This document shows, piece by piece, positions 1-7,181 of a DNA stretch of 16,688 nt. Source of the stretch: JAAYAY01 sp964429355. GTDB taxonomy: Bacteria; Planctomycetota; Planctomycetia; Pirellulales; Thermoguttaceae. Position 1 is the stretch's first letter. Each line of letters opens with the position of its first letter. The notes under the pieces were generated by a model. That model was not told the origin of the DNA and searched no databases. It saw only the letters and a list, made by a program, of their open reading frames with translations. Both the position numbers and the translations under genes were made by a program. The stretch lies in the NCBI GenBank assembly GCA_964429355.1, contig CAYSCH010000204.1, positions 1-16,688 of the forward strand, given 5' to 3'.

Positions 1-55
1 CCTGCGACGCCGGGTGGACAAAGGCCTTCGGCCAAGAGCTACGAATAGCGGAACT

Positions 56-74
56 CAAGAATTGGCAATTCGTG
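56..74. other. Small imperfect hairpin left of the tandem repeats
   Basis: GAATT and AATTC pair around a GGC loop (59-71), and the stem extends by two more pairs past one mismatch. It lies downstream of the 29-bp repeats and of the methyltransferase/PQQ gene, read on the minus strand. There is no T-run, so calling it a terminator would be a guess. I see no convincing gene in positions 1-81. Confidence 0.25.
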
Positions 75-81
75 CTCGGTA

Positions 82-255
82 TGGCCTCGCTTACGAGTCG
101 GGGTTCTGTGGGGCCTCGCTTACGCATCGGGTTTTTATTGGGCCTCGCGCACGAGTCGGGGTTTTATGGGGCCTCGCGCACGAGTCGGGGTTCTATGGGG
201 CCTCGCTTACGCATCGGGTTTTTATCGGGCCTCGCTTACGCGTCGGGGTTCTATG
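82..255. repeat. Six tandem 29-bp repeats, GGGCCTCGCTTACG type
   Basis: Six contiguous units of exactly 29 bp start at 82, 111, 140, 169, 198 and 227. All share a GGCCTCGC core followed by (TTA/GCA)CG, TCGGG and a T-rich end. Units 2 and 5 differ by one base, as do units 3 and 4; units 1 and 6 are the remaining type, so the order of variants is mirror-like (C-A-B-B-A-C). Several units contain a CTCG/CGAG mini-hairpin. There are no spacers, so this is not a CRISPR array. The minus-strand gene 222-4258 runs into the array and takes its last codons and stop from units 6 and 5. Because 29 is not a multiple of three, neighbouring units are read in different frames. Confidence 0.9.
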
Positions 256-3200
256 GGGGTGAAGTCGGTGACGGCGTCGATGACGCCGTAGCCGACATAG
301 GAAATGTTTCCCAACCGGCGTGTGAGCGTGGCGCGGACGGTTGTCGTGCCGGTGGTCATGGTTACCTCGCCCGAATCAAGGTCCACGGAGACGGAGATCT
401 CCTGGACCTGGGCCGAGTCGATTTCGGCACTGGCGCTTTGAGCGGTCGGGCCGTTGATGGGCCCCTGGGCGATGAAGGCCTTTTTCATGACGGCGCGGAG
501 GCCGCACTCGACGAGGCCGGCCGCCTCAGCGGACTGACCAAACACGAGGAATCCGTTTTCGAGGCCCGTGTCGGCACCGAGCTTCATGCGGAGCTTGAGT
601 TCCACCTTGCCGCTGAAGGGCGACTCGAGCTTCTTCAGTGCGAAGCCCATGCTTCCCCCCTCGGCGAAGAGCCGGTACCCGAGTTCCGACACGGTGACAT
701 TGGCCCCCTCCACCTCGGCGAACTGATCATTGACGAGCGGGCCGCTCGGGACCGCTACTTTGGTTTTGCCTCTTGCCTTCCCCTTGGGTTTGGCCTTGGC
801 CGGTTCGCCGGCCGGGGCCGGTGGGGCGGGGTGGATGCTGATATCCAGCGGCGTCAGGCTGGTCTCGGACGCGGCGGGGAGCGGCGTTCCCTGGTCGCCC
901 AGGCAGATCAGTTTGCCGTCGAGCGTGGTGAGGAACAGCCGGCCCTTGGCGGCTGCCATGCCGTCGAACGTGGGCATCGACGGGAGCTGGTAGGCGGCCA
1001 GCTTCTTGCCGTTGGCAGCCTCGAAAAGCAGGAGCTGCGATCCCATCTGGCCCTTGAGCGCGGCGACCTGCGCATCGAGCCTGGCGAGAATTGCCGGGTC
1101 GTCGGGGTTCTTGAAAACTTCCTCGTCGTTGACCAGGTCCGGCGGACCGGCCACCAGCAGGGTGTCGCCCGCCAGGACCAGGCCGCGGACCATGATCGGT
1201 GTGTCGCCATGGGCCCAGCGGAAGGTGGCCGGGTTCTGATCGGTGATCGGGAACTGTTTGCGGAGCGCCCAGTCGGAGGAGGCCGGGTTCTTGTTGGGCG
1301 ACGCGGCGTCGATCCGGCCCGTGGCCATGCGGACCCGCTGGATCCCCTCCTCGCTCACCTGGCGATCGGCTCGGTACACGTAATACTCGGCCACGGAGGC
1401 GTTGCAGAGGTACTCGGGCTTGCGATCGAATCCGAAGATGTCGATGTCGTTGAAGACCAGCAGCCGTCCGCAGGGGGCCATATGGCCGGGCTGGAACCAG
1501 CCGCCGTAGTTGCTGTTGACGGCCCTGCCGAAGATCCAGTAGGAGCGCCAGAACCACGAATCATCGAGGAATCCGGACCGGGAAAAGAGGTGGTTGCCGA
1601 CTTCGGACAGGTCTTCGGCCTGGTCTGCCTGATCGCCGCGGCGGACGGCCTGTTGCCTCTGCTCGATGGCCAGCTTGACGGGGCCGATGTGGCGGCGTTT
1701 GCCGTTCAGATCGAAGGCCTGGGCCCGCATGTAGATCGAACGGCCGTCGCTGGAGAGCACGTCGGGCAGGGCCACCGGCAGATCCTGGCCCTGCATGCGG
1801 GCCTGGAGGTTTTCGCCCGTCTCGGGGTCTTTCTCATCGAGGATTGTCTCGGAGAGTTTCTGCCCGGTGCGCGGATCGAGCCGCACAAGTCGCATGCCGC
1901 CATCCAGAAAGCTGGATCGGCCGGCCACGCAGTAGACCGAGCCATTCTCGACCAGCACGGCACCGGAAACCGGCCAGGCCGACTCCAATTGGTCGTAGGC
2001 GACCAGGCGGCGGTCGTCGGGTGCCACCCGGAATCGCCAGATGAGCCGGCCATCGGCCGCGCGGAGCGAGTAAACCCAGCCGTCGGCCGAGCCGAAGATC
2101 ACGCGGCCCTGGTAGAACGTGGGGGGCGAATCAACCCGTGCGCCGGCCGTATAGCTCCAGGCGGGCACGCCGGTGCCGGCATCGAAGGCATGGATCGTCT
2201 GGGCGTCGATGGCAGCCAGAAATACCTTGCCGCCGGCCACGACGACGCTGCTCAATCGGCCGCCGAGGTCTGCCTGCCATACCTGCTTCAGGTCCGCCGG
2301 CACGGAGGTCTTCACCGAGCCGCTCCGCGCAGCGTCGTGGCGGTAGGTGGGCCATTCATCGTCGGCGGCCGGGCGCTCGTCGACGGCTTGGCCATAGGCT
2401 TCGCCGCGTTCGACACGGCCGGCATCGGGCACCTCGCGCGGCACCTGGCGGCTGGGCGATGCGGAGGCCAGGGCGGTGAACGCAAACAGCTTCGACTCCA
2501 GGAAGCAGCCGCAGGATTGCGGCGGCTCATAGACCAGGCCATTGGCCGGCATGAATCCATAGAGGCAGCCGCCGCGGACCCAGTGGTTGATGTCCCAGTG
2601 CTTGGCCTCCAGGTCGATGAACTCGGTGCCGGTACGGGCGGCGATGTAGTACTTGTCGGTACCCCGGCTGCGATAGCAGCGGTGATGGAACCAGGGCGGG
2701 TTGACGTCCGGGGGGAATTGACTTTTCACATCGCCCGTACGGAGATCCCGTCCCGTGACCAGTCCGCTGTTCTGGCTGTTGGCCACATCGGCCGACCACA
2801 CCAGGCCGTTGATCACGAGCATATCGTCGGGCGACGCGTGGCCGCCCTGGTGGTGCGGGGCGGTCCAGAGGGTCTGGCCGTCGGCGGCCGAGAAGGCGGT
2901 CATGGTCTTGTTCTCGATCGACAGGAGCACGACCCCCTCGTGGACCACCAGCGTGGGGCCGTAGCCGGTCGGGAAGGGGAGCTTTCGGAGCACGGGCTCG
3001 GANNNNNNNNNNAGCCGTCCGCCCGATCGATCGCCACGACCTTCTCGCCGTCGTAGAAGTAGAGCTGCCGGCTGTCCAGCCCCATGGTGAGCGGGGCGAC
3101 CTTGGTTTGTTTCTGCCAGACCGGTTTGCCGGTCTCGGCGTTGATGGCCAGGATCGTTCGGGCCTCCTGGTCCCAGGCATACTCGCGGTTGGCCCATTTC

Positions 3201-4258
3201 GTGTTATCCCAGACGTAGGTCGAAACGGGGCGGTACTCCTTCCACTTGTTCCCGCTATGAGCCACGAGGAGGAACAACTTGCCGTCGGCACTCAGGATTT
3301 CGTCGGTATGGTCCGTGCCGGCGTAGGCGAGAACCGTCGTGCCAGTGGCAGCGTCGAGTGCCGTCACAGGAGCGTCGATGCCGAGGGTCACGTAGACCCG
3401 ATCGCCCACCGCCACCAGGCGACGAGGCAACTGGTTGGGGCCGCTCTTGAGCGGCCAGAGCTGGGTGTTCCACTCGGGAATCGCCCGTTTCCAGAGGAAT
3501 GCGCCGTTGAAGGCGTCACGGGCGATCACGAACCACTCCGAAGGGAGGAGGATCGATTCGCGGGGCCCTTCGTCCATGATGTAAAATATCCTGCCGCCAG
3601 ACGAGACGAGCGCGCTCAGACTGGCCATGTGGTCGTGGTGGCGCGACCAGTTGGGAGCGGCCACCCACTGCATGTGGCGGGGTGGACCGACTTCCGTGTC
3701 GTGGGCCACGGCATTGTTGCTCGGGTCGTGCAGGTAGTGGGTCCACTCGTCAATCTGCTGCGGCCGGGGTTTGACCGTCTTGGTCCACTCCGCGCCCGAC
3801 TTCACGTAGGCCACGCCGCCCGGCGCCAGCACCCGCATCATTTCGTCCGCCGAAACCTGGCCGGGAGTTTCGGCAACGATCAGGTTGACGAGATTGTCGA
3901 TGTAGGGCAATCGGTTGCCCGCGAACTGATCGACCGAGACCTTGCCATAGAGGCCGAGCGACTGGATGGAACGCCGAGCATTCTCGATGTTCTGCGGATC
4001 GGCATCGAGCCCGTGGACCAGGTACGAGTCGCCCGCCCGGAGTGCGGCGGTCAGTTTGCCGTCTGCGCAGCCGAGGTGCACGACGAGTCCGCCCGAGACG
4101 CCCGTCGCTTGCAGGATCTCACGGGCGAGGATCTCATCGGCCGTCGCGCCGGCCGGATTCGGGGCCGTAAAACTAGTGTCCTGGCCCCATACTGTGGCTG
4201 CCAGGGAAATGACGAGGCAGCCTGTTACGAGTCCAGCACCGAGTCTTCTTTTCGGCAT
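222..4258 (-). CDS. Secreted methyltransferase-like / PQQ beta-propeller fusion protein (interrupted by assembly gap)
   Basis: ATG at 4258 begins a Sec-type signal peptide (MPKRR, hydrophobic to about residue 24, likely cut near VWG/Q). Residues 40-155 resemble a class I SAM-dependent methyltransferase: motif I is VVHLGCADGKLTAAL (59-73), the acidic residue is in HGLDADP (82-88), and LAPGGVAYVK follows (144-153). From about 165 (DEWTHYLHDPSNNA) onward come PQQ-type propeller blades with repeated DxxTG..VW. The WPTYRHDAARSG signature lies at about 2320-2355, and a CGC pair in PQSCGCF at about 2505-2522. A Pro/Lys-rich linker (about 745-845) leads to a C-terminal beta-rich domain, possibly LamG-like. 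Ten Ns at 3003-3012 shift the frame; 415 codons precede and 926 follow, so I treat it as one gene of at least 1341 residues. It may act in the periplasm or on the surface. Substrate, catalysis and true PQQ binding are unknown. The tail IEPRRVSEAR comes from the 29-bp repeats. Confidence 0.8.
3003..3012. other. Run of 10 N: assembly gap inside the methyltransferase/PQQ gene
   Basis: Ten unresolved bases interrupt an otherwise continuous minus-strand gene. Upstream reading ends at VVAIDRADG and downstream reading resumes, in another frame, at SEPVLRKLPF. Both sides look like normal PQQ-propeller sequence. The ten Ns are therefore probably a placeholder; to keep the frame, the real number of missing bases must be 2 modulo 3. 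Confidence 0.95.
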
Positions 4259-4264
4259 GTTGAT

Positions 4265-4271
4265 CCCCCTT
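4265..4271 (-). promoter_or_regulatory. Shine-Dalgarno site AAGGGGG deciding the start at 4258
   Basis: AAGGGGG ends six bases before the ATG at 4258 (spacer ATCAAC). The ATG directly precedes a credible signal peptide. This site, together with the promoter at 4341-4369, argues against an in-frame upstream start at 4411. Confidence 0.7.
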
Positions 4272-4300
4272 GATACCCAGTCGACTTGCTGCCGATCAAC

Positions 4301-4313
4301 CGCGCGACGCGCG
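4301..4313 (-). other. GC hairpin in the predicted leader of the methyltransferase/PQQ gene
   Basis: CGCGC and GCGCG pair around a three-base loop. The hairpin lies between the predicted transcription start (about 4334) and the Shine-Dalgarno site. It could affect mRNA folding, but short GC palindromes are common by chance in DNA this GC-rich. Confidence 0.2.
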
Positions 4314-4340
4314 ATCGTCCCCTTTGGCAGTCCGGCTGGC

Positions 4341-4369
4341 AGTATGACGGTGGCCAGGAGGGCTGTCAA
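4341..4369 (-). promoter_or_regulatory. Sigma70-type promoter for the methyltransferase/PQQ gene
   Basis: On the minus strand a perfect -35 TTGACA (4364-4369) is separated by 17 bp from a -10 CATACT (4341-4346, 4 of 6 matches). The predicted start near 4334 gives a leader of about 76 nt. The rest of the 249-bp gap between this gene and uvrC (4259-4507) shows no further gene and no clear terminator for uvrC. Confidence 0.55.
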
Positions 4370-4507
4370 CGCCGTCCGGCGGAGCTGCGGGCCCGGCCGC
4401 CCGGCGAGCATTTGGGAGATCGGGCGCAGCCGATTTTGGAGTTTGAATGGCCTTGCGTGATTCGCGGAAGGATCGTCGTTTTTGAAGATTCATGATTTGG
4501 CGGGCGG

Positions 4508-5854
4508 TTACTCGCCGAGGGTCGACTTGCGGCGGAGGATGTGGTGGTAGTGCTGGGCAAAGCGGTGGGCTTCGTCGCGAACGTACTGGAGCAGCCGCAG
4601 GGCGAAACTGTGCCGGCTCAACCGCAGCGGTTCATCGGAGTCCATCACAAAGACTTCCTCTTCCCGCTTTGCCAGGGAGATCACCGTGGGGGGCGTGATC
4701 TGGAGGGCGGAGAAGACGCTGAGTGCTGAATTGAGCTGCCCTTTTCCACCATCGATCAGGAGGATGTCGGGGAAGACGGCCTCTTCATCGTGGAGCCGCT
4801 GAAACCGACGGGCGACCACCTCACGGATGCTGCCAAAATCGTCGACCCCCTCGACCTGCCGAATCCGAAAGCGTTTGTAGCCCGGCTTGAACGGCAGCCC
4901 ATCGAGGAATTGCACCAGGCTGGCCACCGTTTCGGAACCCTGCAGATGGGCGATATCGATGCCCTCAATGGTTCGCGGCGTTTCGGCCAGCTTCAGCACC
5001 TTGCGGAGGCCGGCCAGACCCCTCTTCGGGTCGATGGGAAAGACCTCGGGCTGCACGTGGGTGTCGAGTTCGCCCCGCTGATCGAGCGTTTCGAGCATTC
5101 GAATCTCGTCGCGCAGGCGAGCGGCTTCTTCGTAGTTCCGATTCTCGGCGGCCGCGGTCATTTCCCGATAGAGATCCTGGATCAAGGCCGTCTTGTGCCC
5201 TTCCAGAACCCGTTGGAGGCGGTGGATGTCCTTGCGATAGTCTTCCTTGGAAATTCGCAGATTGCAGGGGGCCGTGCACTGGCGGATCGACGCCAGCAGG
5301 CACGGCCGGAACCAGCGCCAGCGCTCGTCGTCTTCATGGATGTCGAGGGAGCAGGTGCGGAACTTGAAGATCTTCTGCAGCACCTGCAGGGCGCCCCGCA
5401 GGCCCGACACGTTGGCGAAAGGTCCATAGAGCTTCGTTCCCCGCTCCCGCGGAGTCCGCGTGATCTCCACCCGAGGAAACTCCTCCCGGGTGGTGATCTC
5501 CAGATAGGGGAAGCTTTTGCCGTCCTTGAGATCCTGGTTGAATTTGGGCTGAATGTCCTTGATCAGCCGCGATTCCATGAGGAGGGCGTCGACTTCGCTC
5601 TCGGCCTCGAGGAAGTCGACATCGCGGATCTCCTGGACCAGCCGGGCGGTCCGTTTTTCCTCGGCCGCCGCCTTGAGAAAGTAACTGCCGGCACGGCTGC
5701 GGAGATCCTTGGCTTTTCCCACGTAGATCACCCGTCCGGCCTCGTCCTTCATCAGGTACACACCCGGCGCATGGGGGAAGGAGCGAACCTTCTGGGCCGC
5801 GAAAGAATTGTCGTCGGGCAGTTTCTCGGGCTCGTTCGAGCTGGAGTCGGACAC
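4508..5854 (-). CDS. uvrC: UvrC-type excinuclease subunit, short form lacking the C-terminal HhH region
   Basis: This 448-residue protein is UvrC, which makes the 3' and 5' incisions beside DNA lesions in nucleotide excision repair with UvrA and UvrB. The N-terminal GIY-YIG nuclease has GVY (31-33), VIYVGKAKDLRSR (42-54), Glu94 (LLMESR) and Asn106. Four Cys at 168, 185, 193 and 197 match the pattern reported to bind an iron-sulphur cluster in E. coli UvrC, with a longer first spacing. A UVR (UvrB-binding) motif lies at about 223-257. The RNase H-like nuclease carries Asp300 (EGIDIAHLQG), Asp368 (LLIDGGKGQ) and His430 (RDEAHRFA). The protein ends at RRKSTLGE, where typical 600-residue UvrC proteins continue into tandem helix-hairpin-helix motifs; no such sequence follows in any frame. 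The start is GTG, because an in-frame TGA sits four codons upstream and the next ATG lies inside the nuclease. No clear Shine-Dalgarno site is visible. Confidence 0.93.
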   Translation of the reverse strand: MSDSSSNEPEKLPDDNSFAAQKVRSFPHAPGVYLMKDEAGRVIYVGKAKDLRSRAGSYFLKAAAEEKRTARLVQEIRDVDFLEAESEVDALLMESRLIKDIQPKFNQDLKDGKSFPYLEITTREEFPRVEITRTPRERGTKLYGPFANVSGLRGALQVLQKIFKFRTCSLDIHEDDERWRWFRPCLLASIRQCTAPCNLRISKEDYRKDIHRLQRVLEGHKTALIQDLYREMTAAAENRNYEEAARLRDEIRMLETLDQRGELDTHVQPEVFPIDPKRGLAGLRKVLKLAETPRTIEGIDIAHLQGSETVASLVQFLDGLPFKPGYKRFRIRQVEGVDDFGSIREVVARRFQRLHDEEAVFPDILLIDGGKGQLNSALSVFSALQITPPTVISLAKREEEVFVMDSDEPLRLSRHSFALRLLQYVRDEAHRFAQHYHHILRRKSTLGE

Positions 5855-5924
5855 GTGCGGGTCTCAAACCACGCGGGCAGGCCCCGATCACCGCCAAGGG
5901 ATCCGACGAGCTGCCCACACAACC

Positions 5925-5953
5925 ATTATAGAATGATCCGGCCATCCTGCGGA
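5925..5953 (-). promoter_or_regulatory. Probable promoter for uvrC with perfect -10 TATAAT
   Basis: The minus strand has an exact TATAAT (5925-5930) with TCCGCA (5948-5953, 3 of 6 matches to TTGACA) 17 bp upstream. The predicted start near 5918 gives a leader of about 64 nt before the GTG. An exact TATAAT is rare in sequence this GC-rich. The rest of the 261-bp gap 5855-6115 shows no gene. Confidence 0.5.
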
Positions 5954-6094
5954 GCCCAGAACGAATGCCGCAAGGTCAAGTGAGCGGTACCGACTTTCAC
6001 ATCGCTGTTTTCGTCCGTCTCCCCATCCGGGACAAGCCCAGGCGGGGTAGTTTTGCACGTCTGGCCGGGTGCCGGGGGCAATCTCAAGGGCGCT

Positions 6095-6114
6095 CATCAC
6101 GACGGAGTGTGATG
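6095..6114 (-). terminator. Hairpin just after the M48 protease stop, without T-run
   Basis: CATCAC and GTGATG form a 6-bp stem around an 8-base loop, beginning two bases after the TAG stop. No U-tract follows, so this is at best a weak or non-canonical terminator or an mRNA 3'-end stabiliser. Confidence 0.3.
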
Positions 6115-6115
6115 G

Positions 6116-7042
6116 CTATTTCTCCTGTTTGCCAGGCACGGCAACTCGAGTTCGCAGATTTTCTTCACCGGTTGCCAGATCATCCCTCGGACTGTCCCGC
6201 TGCATGCGTTCGTATTCCTCCATGATTGCCTGGTGTCGATCGCGACCGGCCGGATGACTGCGAAAGAACTCGGGGATCCGCAGATCGAGATTTCCGTCAC
6301 GCTGATCCTGCCGCAGGAAGAGGCTGGCCATTTCGCGGGAATCGTAACCCGCCTGATAGGACCAACGGGCGCCGTCCAGATCGGACTGACGCTCGTAGTC
6401 GGGCCGGAAAGGCCGCAGCCAGGCACGCATCATCACGCCGCCGACGGCGAAGAACTTCTCCGGCGCCATCGCACCGCTCCGCCCGGAGAACGTGCGCTCG
6501 GCCAGCTTTATCTGCTGGATCCGCCGTGTCTGGTGCCCCCGATCCAGGTGCGATAGCTCGTGCCCGACCATGCCGATTAACGCCGCCTCGTTCTCGGCCG
6601 ACTCCAGCAATCCTCGGAAAAACACCAGGTAACCTCCGGGAAAACAGCGAGCATCACACCGGTCCGACAAGACCAGACTGACATCGATCTGTGGATAGCG
6701 ATCGTGCTGGCTCATCCTCGGATGGATCTTCTCGACGAGCGAGCGCAGATAGTCGACGTCCTTACCTCGCTTGACGACCCGGAGCCCTTCGGCTCGGAGC
6801 TGATCCAAATAGGCGTCGACGGTCTGTTTGCCGATTTGTCGCTCCTCTTGCGGCGAAACCTCGATCTCCGCCAAGGTTTTCGCATCTACCTCACCTTCCT
6901 CGCCGAATATGGCTTCGAACATCGACTGTGGATCCGCCCAGGGCGGCTGGGGCGGATCGACCCGCTGCGCCGCGGACTCCGCGATCCAGGAAATGCTGAG
7001 GATGCAGGCAAGCCAAGCGATCGATCTACGCGATGAGAACAT
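6116..7042 (-). CDS. Secreted M48-family zinc metalloprotease
   Basis: The 308-residue protein starts with a Sec signal peptide (MFSSRRS, hydrophobic 8-20, likely cut after ESAA at 25). An acidic segment and a helical region (63-110, SPQEERQIGKQTVDAYLDQL) precede the peptidase domain. CFPGGYLVFFRGLL (133-146) corresponds to the conserved 'A.PGG.i.v..GLL' strand of M48 enzymes. GHELSHLDRGH (160-170) holds the zinc ligands His161 and His165 and catalytic Glu162. YERQSDLDGARW (216-227) aligns with the family ExEADxxG, giving Glu217 as third ligand, Gln219 for the usual Glu, and conserved Asp221. FFRSHPAGRDRH (259-270) matches the conserved 'THP....R' segment. It resembles the BepA/LoiP group, envelope proteases and chaperones, but no TPR region follows, so substrate and exact role are open. 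GGAG (7051-7054) lies 8 bases before the ATG. Confidence 0.9.
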   Translation of the reverse strand: MFSSRRSIAWLACILSISWIAESAAQRVDPPQPPWADPQSMFEAIFGEEGEVDAKTLAEIEVSPQEERQIGKQTVDAYLDQLRAEGLRVVKRGKDVDYLRSLVEKIHPRMSQHDRYPQIDVSLVLSDRCDARCFPGGYLVFFRGLLESAENEAALIGMVGHELSHLDRGHQTRRIQQIKLAERTFSGRSGAMAPEKFFAVGGVMMRAWLRPFRPDYERQSDLDGARWSYQAGYDSREMASLFLRQDQRDGNLDLRIPEFFRSHPAGRDRHQAIMEEYERMQRDSPRDDLATGEENLRTRVAVPGKQEK

Positions 7043-7116
7043 GATTCCGTCTCCAACCGCGACAGCCCGTGTGACTCCAAATCGACTCCGCGAACAGGCA
7101 GATTCCCCTCCCCGCG

Positions 7117-7145
7117 ATTATGGGGCCAGCTTGTCGTCCTGTGCA
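7117..7145 (-). promoter_or_regulatory. Probable promoter for the M48 protease gene
   Basis: On the minus strand TGCACA (7140-7145, 4 of 6) and CATAAT (7117-7122, 5 of 6) are 17 bp apart, with a predicted start near 7110 and a leader of about 68 nt. It occupies the 138-bp gap after the giant gene, so the protease can be expressed independently. Confidence 0.45.
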
Positions 7146-7181
7146 AGGCTGGATCAACGCCTGGAAGCAACCGGCTGGCCC
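7123..7181. repeat. 8-bp inverted repeat spanning the giant-gene stop and the protease promoter
   Basis: GGGCCAGC (7123-7130) and GCTGGCCC (7174-7181) are perfect inverted copies separated by 43 bp. One arm overlaps the giant gene's TAG stop by one base; the other abuts the -10 of the protease promoter. A long-range terminator stem or an operator pair are possible readings; neither is proved. Confidence 0.35.

Noticed and set aside
82..255. CRISPR array
   Set aside because: The 29-bp units are directly adjacent without spacers and no cas genes are present.
14..262. Small plus-strand open frame through the 29-bp array
   Set aside because: It is only the translation of the tandem repeats in rotating frames; no start signal or conserved domain supports it.
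72..3056. Long plus-strand open frame opposite the methyltransferase/PQQ gene
   Set aside because: The minus-strand frame has recognisable domains, a signal peptide, a Shine-Dalgarno site and a promoter. The plus frame has no recognisable domain and begins in the 29-bp repeats; it reflects GC-rich codon bias.
4204..4258. Lipoprotein signal on the methyltransferase/PQQ protein (VTGC at residues 11-14)
   Set aside because: The hydrophobic stretch before the Cys is too short and continues after it, which fits an ordinary Sec signal peptide better.
222..4258. Pseudogene by frameshift
   Set aside because: The only frame change coincides with the 10-N gap; both sides are otherwise intact.
4259..4411. 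Upstream in-frame start for the methyltransferase/PQQ protein
   Set aside because: It would lie upstream of the predicted transcription start and bury the signal peptide; the ATG at 4258 has a strong Shine-Dalgarno site.
4790..5983. 397-codon plus-strand open frame
   Set aside because: Lies opposite uvrC, whose protein is clearly recognisable; no domain is seen in this frame.
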